A stretch of 64,000 bases of DNA from Hephaestia sp. MAHUQ-44 (GCF_023806085.1 NZ_JAMSLX010000014.1:1-64000), one strand, 5' to 3'. Positions 18,228-27,359 are shown, numbered from the stretch's first letter. Made by a program: numbers and translations. The notes: generated from the letters alone by a model not told the origin.

Positions 18228-19526
18228 ATGCCGATGCCGGGCAGCGACATGGCCGATATCGGCCGGATCACGACGCGACGGATCATGCTCCGGCTCGTGC
18301 CCTTGCTCGGCCTCATCTACATGATCGCCTATATCGATCGGCAAAACGTCGCTTATGCCAAGCTGCAGATGGTCGACGCGCTGGGGATGAGCGAGGCGGC
18401 CTATGGGCTTGGCGCGGGGTTGTTCTTTCTCGGCTATTTCCTCTTCGAGGTACCGTCGAACCTGATCCTCGAACGCGTCGGCGCGCGCGCCTGGTTCGCG
18501 CGGATCATGGCGACCTGGGGCACCGTGACCATCCTGCTCGGCTTCGTCGAGAGCGCGACCTCCTTCTACGTGCTGCGTTTCCTGCTCGGGGCCGCCGAAG
18601 CCGGCTTCTTTCCCGGCGTACTCTACGTGCTGACGCTGTGGTTCCCGCAGGAACACCGCGCTCGCGCGGTCGGCGCATTCATGCTGTCGAGCGCGGTCGC
18701 CAACGCGATCGGTGCGGCGATCGGCGGCGCGCTGCTCGACGCCGATGGCACGCTGGGGCTCGCCGGCTGGCAATGGGTGTTCGTCGCGACCGGCATTCCC
18801 GCGGTCGTGCTCGCGCCCGTCGTCCTGTTCGTGCTGCCGCGCGGCCCCGAAGAAGCACGCTGGCTGACCGCCGAGCAAAAGGCATGGCTGGCCAAGGCGC
18901 TCGCCCCGTCCGATACGGATACCGCCGACGAGGGCAGTGCATGGCGCACGCTCGCCGATCCGCGCGTGCTGCTATTGTGCCTCGTCTATATCGGATTCCC
19001 GCTCGCGGCGTACGGGCTGAGCTATTGGCTGCCGACGATCGTCGCCGGGTTCGGGGTGTCGAATACGGCTAACGGGATGCTTAATATCATTCCATGGATG
19101 TTGGTGGCGGTCGCACTCTGGGCGGTGCCGCGCCATGCCGCGCGTTATGCCAACCAGACCTGGCACGCCGCCGGCCCCGCACTGATCGGCGCGCTGTTCC
19201 TCGTGCTCAGCGTGGTCGTGCCGGGGCCGGTGCTCAAATTCACCATGCTCTCGATCGCGGCGGCGGCGATCTTCTCCGGCCAGCCGGTATTCTGGACCCT
19301 GCCGCCGCGTTTCCTGTCGGGCGCGCGCGCCGCGGCCGGGTTCGCCGCGATCAATTCGGTCGGCAATCTCGGCGGGCTGATCGCGCAGACGACGGTGCCT
19401 GCGATCCACGATTATACGGGGAGTAACCTCGCACCGATGCTGTTCCTCGCGATCTGCCTCGCTGCCGCCGGTCTGGGCGTGCTCGCGATCGAGCGCCGCC
19501 TACCGCGTCCCCAGCGACGCCCCTGA
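18228..19526 (+). CDS. MFS permease, anion:cation symporter (ACS) family
   Basis: The 432-residue protein has 12 predicted membrane segments. The first helix carries YIDRQNVAYA, a signature of the ACS family (relatives of hexuronate, gluconate/galactonate and phthalate carriers). LILERVGARAWFARI and GAAEAGFFPGVLYVLTLWFP are also characteristic. It most likely imports an acidic sugar or small organic acid with protons across the inner membrane. With the SMP-30 lactonase next to it and the xylosidase nearby, an aldonate such as xylonate is possible (inference). A purine-rich GGGGGG lies just before the ATG. Confidence 0.88.
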   Translation: MPMPGSDMADIGRITTRRIMLRLVPLLGLIYMIAYIDRQNVAYAKLQMVDALGMSEAAYGLGAGLFFLGYFLFEVPSNLILERVGARAWFARIMATWGTVTILLGFVESATSFYVLRFLLGAAEAGFFPGVLYVLTLWFPQEHRARAVGAFMLSSAVANAIGAAIGGALLDADGTLGLAGWQWVFVATGIPAVVLAPVVLFVLPRGPEEARWLTAEQKAWLAKALAPSDTDTADEGSAWRTLADPRVLLLCLVYIGFPLAAYGLSYWLPTIVAGFGVSNTANGMLNIIPWMLVAVALWAVPRHAARYANQTWHAAGPALIGALFLVLSVVVPGPVLKFTMLSIAAAAIFSGQPVFWTLPPRFLSGARAAAGFAAINSVGNLGGLIAQTTVPAIHDYTGSNLAPMLFLAICLAAAGLGVLAIERRLPRPQRRP

Positions 19527-19538
19527 GCCGATCGCCGC

Positions 19539-20558
19539 TTACGCACGCCATCCGTTCAGCCGCAGCGCCACGCGCAGCACGCGATCCGTCGCGGCCATGA
19601 ACAGCGTGCGCCCATCTTCGCCGAAGCAGCAATTGGCTATCGCCCGCCCCCCGGAGATCAGCCCCAGCATTTCGCCCTCGGGGGTCATGACCAGCACGCC
19701 CCCCGGCGCCGAGCAGAACAGCGTGCCATCGGCGGCGACCTTCATCCCGTCGGTCATCCCCGGCGCATCGTCGGCGAGCATCGGCCGCGCGTCGAGCAGC
19801 AAGCGTCGTGTGCCGACATCGCCACGCGCGTCGAGCGGATAGGCATAAACGCCCGCGACCTCCTTGTCCGAGACGGTAACATACAAGGTGCGTTCGTCGG
19901 GCGAGAGCGCGATCCCGTTGGGGCGGGTCAGCGTGCCGTCGAGCAGCACCGCCTCCCCTCCCGGAGCCCAGCGATAGACGCCGTTGTGGTCGAGTTCCTT
20001 GAGCGATGATGTGTCGCCCTGCGCAAGCCCATAGGGCGGATCGGTAAAATAGATCGTGCCTGCGCGCGCGATCGCGAGATCGTTGGGGCTGTTGAAACGC
20101 TTGCCGCGATAGCGATCGACCAATGTCGTCCGCTGCTTGCTCGCCAGATCGACCCGCACCAGCGCACGGCTGCCGCTATCGGCGAGCCTGAGCGCGCCAT
20201 CGACACCCAGCGCAAGGCCGTTCGCTCCCGGCTCGCGGACCAGCGCGGGATCGGTATCGGCGGCCCCCGACGGGTTCAGGAACGGCGCCACGCCCTTCCC
20301 GGCCTGCCAGCGCCGGATGATGTTGGCCGGCGGATCGGTGAACAGCAGCGCGTTCTGATCGGGCAGCCATAAGGGGCCTTCCGCCCATTGGATGCCGGTC
20401 GCGATCGTCTCGATCGTCGCGTCGGGAGCAATGACGCGATCGAGCCCCGGCGACAGTCGTCGGACCGCGGTCGGCGGCGGCATCCGCGCCATCCCCACTT
20501 TCGCCCCGAGCGCCGCCACCAACGCACCGCTTATGACCGTCCGTCGACCGATCGTCAT
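19539..20558 (-). CDS. SMP-30/gluconolactonase family protein, probably exported
   Basis: The roughly 339-residue product is a six-bladed propeller lactonase. Conserved segments include EGPLWLPDQNALLFTDPP, SPNDLAIA, PYGLAQG, RPNGIALSPDE and PGMTDGMKVAADGTLF; the Glu, Asn and Asp in these bind the divalent metal. The N-terminus begins TIGRRTVISGALVAALGA, a hydrophobic leader with a twin-arginine start, so export (perhaps by Tat) is likely. I chose the ATG at 20558 because AGAGAGG lies in front of it; an upstream ATG at 20582 has no such site. Members hydrolyse aldonolactones, and XylC xylonolactonase of Caulobacter belongs to this family. The substrate here is not proven. Confidence 0.88.
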   Translation of the reverse strand: MTIGRRTVISGALVAALGAKVGMARMPPPTAVRRLSPGLDRVIAPDATIETIATGIQWAEGPLWLPDQNALLFTDPPANIIRRWQAGKGVAPFLNPSGAADTDPALVREPGANGLALGVDGALRLADSGSRALVRVDLASKQRTTLVDRYRGKRFNSPNDLAIARAGTIYFTDPPYGLAQGDTSSLKELDHNGVYRWAPGGEAVLLDGTLTRPNGIALSPDERTLYVTVSDKEVAGVYAYPLDARGDVGTRRLLLDARPMLADDAPGMTDGMKVAADGTLFCSAPGGVLVMTPEGEMLGLISGGRAIANCCFGEDGRTLFMAATDRVLRVALRLNGWRA

Positions 20559-20756
20559 CGCGCTGCCCTCTCTCCCTAGCATCGTTACGCTGTCAGGTTA
20601 GCGGTCACACGGGTCGCGATGCAATGGCCCGATGGAAACCGGTGCAAAGCTGCCGGCGCGTTGGTGTGGCGTCCGGTGCCCAGGACGGCTGTTTCCCCGA
20701 CAGCACACGCGATCATCGCCATACCACCTGGGGTCAGCGTACTTTGCTCAACAAGA

Positions 20757-20786
20757 AAGGGCCCCGACCTTGCGGTCGGAGCCCTT
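20757..20786. terminator. Strong hairpin downstream of the RTX gene
   Basis: AAGGGCCCCGACC (20757-20769) and GGTCGGAGCCCTT (20774-20786) pair over 13 positions with one mismatch around TTGC. T-rich flanks occur on both sides (CTTTTT on the plus strand, TTTCTTG on the minus strand). It lies 37 bp beyond the RTX stop and probably terminates the leftward transcript; it could work in both directions. Confidence 0.8.
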
Positions 20787-20822
20787 CTTTTTCGCTACGG
20801 CCGAGGCCGTGCCTGTCCGCTT

Positions 20823-23800
20823 TTACGCCGACAGACCCAGCGACGTCGCGCTGAAGCCGCCATCGAGCACCAGTTCGCTCATGCCGGTCACGCCAGCGAG
20901 CTGGACGATATCGGTGAACGACGCTGCGTTGAAGACGCCGCCAGTCCCCGTATCGGTGATCTCACCGATATAGGTGCTGCCGTGCCATTCGAACGCGAGC
21001 ACACCGCTGTTATCGCCCGTATCCGAGTTGAGCATCTGCTCGACCATCTGAAGCGCCGCCGTAAAGGTGGTCTGCGCTTCGACGTCCACACCGATCGACG
21101 ACCCCTGCTGGAGGAAGCCATCGACGACCGAGACAGCGGTGGTGGTAAGCACTGCCGACCCGAAATCGATCGAGTCGTTCGCCGTGCCCTGGAGCCCGGC
21201 AGCAGCGTCACTATCGACCTGGAAGCCCGAGATGACGTCGAACGCCCCCGTAGTGGAGTCGCCGTCATTGATCACGACCACATCGATATCCTCATCGGCA
21301 CCGAGGTTGATCGTATCCTTGCCCAGGCCACCTTCGACATAGTCGGCGCCGGCACCGAGGTTGATCGTGTCGTTGCCTGCGCCACCATAGACGGTGTCAG
21401 TGCTATCGCCCGTCGTAATGACGTCGTTGCCGGCACCACCGGAGATGTCGCTTTCGCCGAAAGCGCCGGTGTTGACGTAATGCAGCGCATGACCGGCGGT
21501 GAATGCCGATGCGTCAATGGTCACATACTCGATGTCTTCGCTGCCGTTATCGCCAGCGTTCACCGTGAGCACGCCCGACGCGCCGACGTTCAGGTCGCCG
21601 AAGGTCAGATCGTAATCATGCCAGCCGGCCAGCGCATCCGCGTCGTAGCCCGACGTCAGTTGGATCGTCTCGACATTGGTCAGATTGCCCACCGAGAAGT
21701 CGATTGTCGAGGTCGTCATCAAACTATCATTGGCATAGCCGAGCACCAGCGTATCGTTGCCGGCGCCGCCATTGATCACATCCAGGGCGTCAACATTGTT
21801 ACCGCCGTAGATGATGTCATCGCCATCACCGGCATTGATCGTCTGCAGGCCAGCGGCGCCATCGTCGTTGAGGTGGATGGTGTCGTTTCCGGCACCAGCG
21901 TTGACGATGTTGTCGCCTTCACCGGTGTAGAAAATGTCGGCAAAGGCCGAGCCGGTGAAGGTATCGTTGCCATCGGCACCGATCAGCGTCGTCCCATCGT
22001 GCGTGAAGTTGATGAGCGAGATGTTGCCGACCGAGCCGGTGTCGATCTCGATGGTCTCGACGCCTGCATCTTCCGAGTAGCTACCCGCCACCCAGTTGAA
22101 GGTGCCATTCGACAGCAGCACGTTGGTGACATCGTGATAGCGGCCGTTGAAGCCGACATCCGCGACATCTGCCGCCGCCGATCCACCACCGTCGATCGCG
22201 AGCGTGTTGGTGCCCTCGCCGCCGAAGACCTCATCGCGCTCGCTGTTGAACTGGGTGAGCGTGACCGCAAAGGTGTCGTCACCCGCGCCGCCGTACATGA
22301 TATCCGCGCCGTCGCCGCCGACGATCCAATCGTCGCCGTCGCCGCCGTAGATGGTGTCATCACCCGCGCCGCCGAAGATCACATCATCGCCAGCGCCACC
22401 ATTGAGCACATCGGCCCGGGCACCGCCCCACATGATGTCGTTGCCGGCACCAGCCGTGATGTCCACGCTGCCGCCCGTAACCGCGCTGGCATCGATCAAC
22501 ATCGCTTCGTGGCCCACCGTGTCGTCGCCGCCACCCAGAACGCCGTCGCCACCGAAGTTGGTAACCACATCGCCCCGCAGTGCCGACCCATCGACCTTCA
22601 GCGTACCGCCGGCGGTGACGTTGGCATCAACGAAAGACAGGAAGTAGCTATTGGCGGTCCCCGGCGTGGCATCGACCGCCTTGCCGGCGAGCAAGTCGAT
22701 CTGCTCGAAGTTCTTGAAGTTGGCGTTTAAGCCGATGCCAACCACGCCGTTGAGCTCGAGCGTATCGTAGCCGGTACCACCATCCAGCTTGTCGGCGGCA
22801 TCAACCACGGCGCCGCCGTGAATGATATCGTTGCCCGCACCAAGCTCGATCGTGAGCGTCCCCGTCGCCGTCGAAGCGAGATTGACGACATCGTCGCCAG
22901 CATTGGTCTTGATCGTCGCGTTGGCATTGCCCCGGAAGTTGACCGTATCGCCGCCCGAACCGGTGGTGATATTGCCCGCACCGCCGACCGTCAGCCCCTC
23001 GGTAAAGGCGCTCGCATCAAGGTCTTCAAGGCCCAGGAGTTCGACCGTACGGATCCCCGACGCCTGAGCATTGGCACCAAGCGTGACCTCGACACCCGCA
23101 CCGGTCGTGACGCTGGCTTCGAGCACCTCGATCCCGCTCTTGTTGGCGAACAAGGCATCGGTCAGCGCCGTCGCGCTCGTGATCCCGACGGTATCGACGT
23201 CGTCAGCGCCGGTGCCGCTGTCGTTGATCGTGTCGCCAGCGACAAACTCACCGTTATTGAACAGATAATAGTCGCTGCCTTCACCGCCATCGAGCGTGTC
23301 GTTGCCAGCACCGCCGAGGAGCATGTCATCCCCTGCACCGCCGGTCAGCGTATCGTTGCCGGCGCCGCCGATCAGGATATCGTCTCCGGCGCCGCCGGTG
23401 CCTACGAGCGACTGCCCTGCACCGAGCGCGCTGCCATCAAGGACCAGCCTCTCATCATCGGTAACGTCGTCGGCCGTGCCCAGCGTGCCATCGGCACCGA
23501 CATAGGTCACCAACCCGGCCTGAAGCGCGCTGCCATCAACGATCAGCGAACCGCCAGCCGCCACCGATGCCGCGCTGACATTGATGTTGTAGCTTTGCGC
23601 GAAACCATCGACATCGCCCCCAGCGGGATCGGCAACCGCCTGGAACCCCGTTTCGAGCACGATCGCTTCGATACCCGTCATGTTGGTGGTGCTGTAGTTC
23701 CGCGTAAGCGCCCCGTCATAACCGTTCATCGCAGCCGTTTCGGCGTCGACACCGAGGATCAGCGTATCGTAACCGGCGCCACCGCTGATGACGTCGGCAC

Positions 23801-25904
23801 TCTTGATCTCATTATCGCCGGATTCGGCAATCGTATCGTCGCCGTCACCCAGATCGAAGGTACGAGCGCCTCCGGTCGAATTGATGACCATGACGTGGTC
23901 GTCACCGGCGCCGGTCTTGATGTTACCGTAACCGAAAACCGTCAGATCGGTCGTGAACGCGCCCGCATCGAGGCTGGCGCCCGACGCACCGCCCCACCCA
24001 AGCTCGACGATGTTGATCCCCGCGGCTTCGGCATTGGCACCAAGCGTAACCAGCGTCATGCCCCACGCATCCAGCGCCTCGAACCCGGATTTGTTCGCGA
24101 ACTGCGCGTCGGTCAGATTGCTGCTGCTGTAGACCTCAAGCGTATCGATATCGTCCGCGCCGGTCCCCGTATCGGTAATCGCCTCGGCCGCGACGAATTC
24201 GCCATTGTCGAAGTAATAGGTATCGGAGCCCTCGCCGCCGTCCATGACGTCGAGCCCGGCACCGCCGTCGAGATAATCGTCGCCGGCACCACCGTAGAGG
24301 TGATCGACACCGCCTCTCCCCTCGAGATAATCGTCGCCGGCACCGCCGACGAGCCAATCGTTGCCGCTGCTGCCACTGATGTAATCGTCGCCGTCGCCGC
24401 CATTGGCATAGCCGCTGACAGTCACCGAATCATCGAGGGCCGTGCCGAGCACCACCTGGTCGAACGTCCCGATCACGGTATCGCCATCGTTGACGGTGAT
24501 CCCCGCAGCGGTGACCAGCGCCAGGCCCTCGTCATCGGCATAAGTGATCGCGCCGACCGGATTGCCAGCCGCGTCGAGCGACTGGATCGCTACGCCCAGA
24601 TTGCCATCGGCATCCGGCGCCACGCCGTCACCAACCGCGTTACCATCGATGGTAACGCTGATGCCGGTTACCTGGTTGGCGAAGTAGATCGCATCGATCG
24701 TTCCATAGCCGTAATAGCCACCGCCGACGGCATTGACGCCGGTGTTGATCACATCGCCGCCGATCGCGAGATCGGTGATGACGACATCCGCCTCCTCATC
24801 CGACATCTTGACGTTCAGCGAATTCGTCATCCCGGCCGAGCTGATATCGAGGATGGTCCCATTCGATTCGGACGTATCGACCGAGATGATCCCCGCTGCC
24901 GCCGCCTTGGCGCCGAGCGTCACGTTGTCATAATTGGTCTTGATCGCCTCGACGTTCGAGACATTCGTCAGATCGACGTCATCAAGCTTGTTGTCGAAGC
25001 CGGCGCCCGCGTTGATCAGGATCAACGTATCGATCCCGTCACCGCCATCAATGATGTCGGCCGACGACAGCAGCTTGCCCGGCAGCGTGGTGTTCTGGAC
25101 GCCGCTGATGCGATCGTTGCCCGCGCCACCGTCAATCGTGTCGGCGCCCGTCGTCAGGATGAACGACTGCGGCGTGACCGGGGGCTCCGCGCCCAGGCTG
25201 TCAAGAATGTTGCCCGTGGCGGTCGCGACCGTCGTGGTGCCATCGGCCGACGTCACCTGGAGCACGACCGTCTCGGTCGACTCGCGAATCGCGTCGTTGC
25301 TCACCTTGACGATCACGTACTGGGTCGTCTGACCCGCCGCGAAGGTCACCTGCTGCGCGACAGGCGTATAATCCTGACCCGCGGTTGCGGTGCCGCCGAC
25401 CGTGGCGACATTGAGCGTGATCTCGCCCTGCCCCGCCGGCCGGTCGAACCGGAACACCAGATCGCCCGCACCCTCGACGACATCGGCCACCGCGGCAACG
25501 GTGATATTGAAGATGTCGCCATCGCCGCCACTGCTGCTGCCGCCTTCGACCGGCGCCGGCGTGGTCGTGATCACCTGATCACCGATCACGACCTGGCCGC
25601 CATCAAGGCCGACATCGAACGTGCCGTCGGCGAAGACCACCTCGGTGCTGCCGGTGAGGCTCACCGGCAGCCGTACCGACGTGCCCGCCGCATCGGTGAA
25701 GACGACCGTCGAGCCGTCGCGCACGACGTTGTAATCGTCAGCATTGCCGCTGAACCGGATGGTGTCACCGCCGAGCTCGAAACCGCTCAGAAGCGTAACC
25801 TTGGCGCCCGCAAAAATCGTGAGATCTTCGTGACCGCTGGTCCCGAAGACCGACACGGTACCCGCGGCGACATTGGACTCATTGTCCAGAACGAGAATTG
25901 CCAT
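20823..25904 (-). CDS. Giant RTX surface/secreted protein with Calx-beta domain
   Basis: The 1693-residue acidic protein has no Sec signal, as expected for a type I substrate. An N-terminal beta-rich region (1-120) contains DTIRFSGNADDYNV and a VFADGTFDV-type motif. A Calx-beta domain follows (about 130-222: GTATAGQDYTP, ESTETVVLQV). Four blocks of GGxGxDxx calcium-binding nonapeptides sit at about residues 495-566, 835-881, 1155-1215 and 1488-1538, separated by longer modules that repeat among themselves. The last ~135 residues lack RTX motifs, contain FDVISGFQ and end hydrophobically (FSATSLGLSA), as C-terminal type I secretion signals do. No enzymatic domain is visible, so an adhesin or surface-layer role is inferred. 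Two exporters lie upstream on the same strand. Confidence 0.9.
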   Translation of the reverse strand: MAILVLDNESNVAAGTVSVFGTSGHEDLTIFAGAKVTLLSGFELGGDTIRFSGNADDYNVVRDGSTVVFTDAAGTSVRLPVSLTGSTEVVFADGTFDVGLDGGQVVIGDQVITTTPAPVEGGSSSGGDGDIFNITVAAVADVVEGAGDLVFRFDRPAGQGEITLNVATVGGTATAGQDYTPVAQQVTFAAGQTTQYVIVKVSNDAIRESTETVVLQVTSADGTTTVATATGNILDSLGAEPPVTPQSFILTTGADTIDGGAGNDRISGVQNTTLPGKLLSSADIIDGGDGIDTLILINAGAGFDNKLDDVDLTNVSNVEAIKTNYDNVTLGAKAAAAGIISVDTSESNGTILDISSAGMTNSLNVKMSDEEADVVITDLAIGGDVINTGVNAVGGGYYGYGTIDAIYFANQVTGISVTIDGNAVGDGVAPDADGNLGVAIQSLDAAGNPVGAITYADDEGLALVTAAGITVNDGDTVIGTFDQVVLGTALDDSVTVSGYANGGDGDDYISGSSGNDWLVGGAGDDYLEGRGGVDHLYGGAGDDYLDGGAGLDVMDGGEGSDTYYFDNGEFVAAEAITDTGTGADDIDTLEVYSSSNLTDAQFANKSGFEALDAWGMTLVTLGANAEAAGINIVELGWGGASGASLDAGAFTTDLTVFGYGNIKTGAGDDHVMVINSTGGARTFDLGDGDDTIAESGDNEIKSADVISGGAGYDTLILGVDAETAAMNGYDGALTRNYSTTNMTGIEAIVLETGFQAVADPAGGDVDGFAQSYNINVSAASVAAGGSLIVDGSALQAGLVTYVGADGTLGTADDVTDDERLVLDGSALGAGQSLVGTGGAGDDILIGGAGNDTLTGGAGDDMLLGGAGNDTLDGGEGSDYYLFNNGEFVAGDTINDSGTGADDVDTVGITSATALTDALFANKSGIEVLEASVTTGAGVEVTLGANAQASGIRTVELLGLEDLDASAFTEGLTVGGAGNITTGSGGDTVNFRGNANATIKTNAGDDVVNLASTATGTLTIELGAGNDIIHGGAVVDAADKLDGGTGYDTLELNGVVGIGLNANFKNFEQIDLLAGKAVDATPGTANSYFLSFVDANVTAGGTLKVDGSALRGDVVTNFGGDGVLGGGDDTVGHEAMLIDASAVTGGSVDITAGAGNDIMWGGARADVLNGGAGDDVIFGGAGDDTIYGGDGDDWIVGGDGADIMYGGAGDDTFAVTLTQFNSERDEVFGGEGTNTLAIDGGGSAAADVADVGFNGRYHDVTNVLLSNGTFNWVAGSYSEDAGVETIEIDTGSVGNISLINFTHDGTTLIGADGNDTFTGSAFADIFYTGEGDNIVNAGAGNDTIHLNDDGAAGLQTINAGDGDDIIYGGNNVDALDVINGGAGNDTLVLGYANDSLMTTSTIDFSVGNLTNVETIQLTSGYDADALAGWHDYDLTFGDLNVGASGVLTVNAGDNGSEDIEYVTIDASAFTAGHALHYVNTGAFGESDISGGAGNDVITTGDSTDTVYGGAGNDTINLGAGADYVEGGLGKDTINLGADEDIDVVVINDGDSTTGAFDVISGFQVDSDAAAGLQGTANDSIDFGSAVLTTTAVSVVDGFLQQGSSIGVDVEAQTTFTAALQMVEQMLNSDTGDNSGVLAFEWHGSTYIGEITDTGTGGVFNAASFTDIVQLAGVTGMSELVLDGGFSATSLGLSA
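21290..21440 (-). repeat. RTX nonapeptide block 4
   Basis: About five tandem 27-bp units encode GGxGxDxxx calcium-binding turns near the RTX C-terminus (SGGAGNDVI, YGGAGNDTI, EGGLGKDTI). Confidence 0.85.
22260..22440 (-). repeat. RTX nonapeptide block 3
   Basis: About seven tandem 27-bp units encode GGAGDDVIF / GGAGDDTIY / GGDGDDWIV-type turns. This is one of the longest uninterrupted beta-roll blocks of the protein. Confidence 0.88.
23260..23400 (-). repeat. RTX nonapeptide block 2
   Basis: About five tandem 27-bp units (GGAGDDILI, GGAGNDTLT, GGAGDDMLL, GGAGNDTLD, GGEGSDYYL). It leads into a copy of the long NGEFV module. Confidence 0.88.
24205..24420 (-). repeat. RTX nonapeptide block 1
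   Basis: About seven tandem 27-bp units (GGDGDDYIS, GGAGDDYLE, GGAGDDYLD, GGEGSDTYY). It leads into the first copy of the NGEFV module, parallel to block 2. Confidence 0.88.
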
Positions 25905-26009
25905 GTAATCGTACTCCCCAGATAGTACTTAACGTTGCATTCGATGGTTATGTTAGTTCAGCAGTGAGGCGTCAGCGCCCTCCATTTTCCGAATTTCGAC
26001 CCAGCACCT

Positions 26010-27359
26010 TTACGCGTACTGGAAAAAATCAAAGCCGAGCGCAGCTTCAGCCGTCGCCTCGTCACCGACAAACGGGCTATCCGCAGTCAACACATCCTTG
26101 AGAACGATGACATTGGTCGCGTTGGCATCACCGGTGAACGACAGGATGATGTCCGTCGTGGTGGACGTGAACGAATATTTCTCGCCCGCATCGACACCGC
26201 TGGCGACGATCACATCGCCCGCGCCGAAACCGCTGATCTCGACCGAACTCGCCACGTTGCCGTCATCCGTGAACGTCACATCAGCGCCCGACGCGTCGAA
26301 AGCCGTCGGCGTGTTCAGGCTGCTGTCGCTATCGACATCCAGATTGACCGTCACCGATTCGTCGACATCGGTCACACCGACCGTCAGCGCGAGCGAGTCG
26401 GTCGCGCCCGCGGAATCGGTGGCAATCACGGTGACGCTGTAGCTGTCCTGCGCTTCGAAATCGGGCGAGTTCACGAAGTGAATCTCACCGGTCGCGCCAT
26501 CGATCGTGAAGGCCGCGGCATCGTCACCGCCAAGGCTGTACGTGATCGTGTCGCCGGCATCCACGTCGGTAGCGTGAGCGGTGTACACTGCGGTCGCGAC
26601 ATCCGAATTCTCCGCGACGGACACAGTGTGCGTTTCCGCATCGAAGGTCGGCGCATCGTTGACCGGATTGACGGTGATGTTGACCGTCTGCGTCGTGCTC
26701 GCCTTGCCGTCGGACGCCGTCACGGTGAAGCTGTCCGCACCGTTGTAATCGGCATTGGGCGTGTAGGTGAACGTACCCGCCGTCTGACCCGCCGCCACGG
26801 TGCCGTGCGCGGCGCCCGCGAAGGTGTAGGTCAGCGCATCACCATTGGCGTCGGTCGCGGTCGCGGTAACGGTGATCACCGTATCCTCGTCACCTGCCAC
26901 CGCCTGCGTCGCACTGGAAAAAGCCGGCGGCGTATTGGTCGGCGTGGGGGTAGGAGTAGGGGTCGGGGTTGGCGTCGGCGTATTACTGTCGTCATCACCA
27001 CCCGAGAGCGCCGCGACGCCCACGGCGCCCGCGAGCAACAAGCCGCCACCGACATAATAAGGCGTATTGTCGCTGCCGCCATCGCCCGTGTCGGCCGACG
27101 CATCGGTCGACCCGCTGTCCTGACCTGCCACGAACATCGCCGGCGCCGCATCCCCAGATGCGACCATCGCCAGCTCGGCAGTAACAACATCGGCATGCGC
27201 CGCGTCGGCGAGCACCTTGCCCGCAACAACCGCGGCATCGGCCTGCACCGGCGTCACGACGTGGGCGGCGGAAACCGCGGCCTCAACGGCGTTCGCATCG
27301 AGCGCGACCTTAGCCTGGTCAGCATGCGTGACGTTGTTAACGGAGATACGCTTCGTCAT
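26010..27359 (-). CDS. Putative surface-retained type I secreted protein with Ig/cadherin-like domains
   Basis: The 449-residue acidic protein contains no cysteine and has no Sec signal. In order: an Ala/Val-rich segment (20-75), an Asp/Ser/Gly linker, a hydrophobic Gly-zipper-like stretch GGGLLLAGAVGVAALSGG (104-121) followed by DDD, a Thr-Pro linker (127-141), an Ig-like domain of VCBS/tandem-95 type (about 143-232), a cadherin-like domain (about 233-331) and an acidic C-terminus ending GFDFFQYA. The hydrophobic patch plus Ig-type repeats recalls the N-terminal parts of BapA/LapA adhesins, which keep the protein at the outer membrane. This is analogy, not proof. The ATG at 27359 directly precedes TKRIS; the open frame upstream is not used. 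It sits between the exporter genes and the RTX gene. Confidence 0.8.
   Translation of the reverse strand: MTKRISVNNVTHADQAKVALDANAVEAAVSAAHVVTPVQADAAVVAGKVLADAAHADVVTAELAMVASGDAAPAMFVAGQDSGSTDASADTGDGGSDNTPYYVGGGLLLAGAVGVAALSGGDDDSNTPTPTPTPTPTPTPTNTPPAFSSATQAVAGDEDTVITVTATATDANGDALTYTFAGAAHGTVAAGQTAGTFTYTPNADYNGADSFTVTASDGKASTTQTVNITVNPVNDAPTFDAETHTVSVAENSDVATAVYTAHATDVDAGDTITYSLGGDDAAAFTIDGATGEIHFVNSPDFEAQDSYSVTVIATDSAGATDSLALTVGVTDVDESVTVNLDVDSDSSLNTPTAFDASGADVTFTDDGNVASSVEISGFGAGDVIVASGVDAGEKYSFTSTTTDIILSFTGDANATNVIVLKDVLTADSPFVGDEATAEAALGFDFFQYA
26937..26981 (-). repeat. Thr-Pro coding hexanucleotide repeat
   Basis: About seven and a half tandem 6-bp units of the form GGNGTN (plus strand) encode (Thr-Pro)7-Thr in the linker of the 449-residue protein. 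Gain or loss of units would keep the frame and change linker length. Confidence 0.8.

Noticed and set aside
21290-24420. Regularly spaced short repeats resembling a CRISPR array
   Set aside because: The spacing is 27 bp and in frame, and encodes GGxGxDxxx RTX turns. There are no unique spacers and no cas genes.
22818-25925. Long open frame (over 1000 codons) on the plus strand opposite the RTX gene
   Set aside because: It is a GC-rich antisense shadow. Its translation is Arg/Asp/Ile-rich, has no domain and mirrors the repeats of the real RTX gene.
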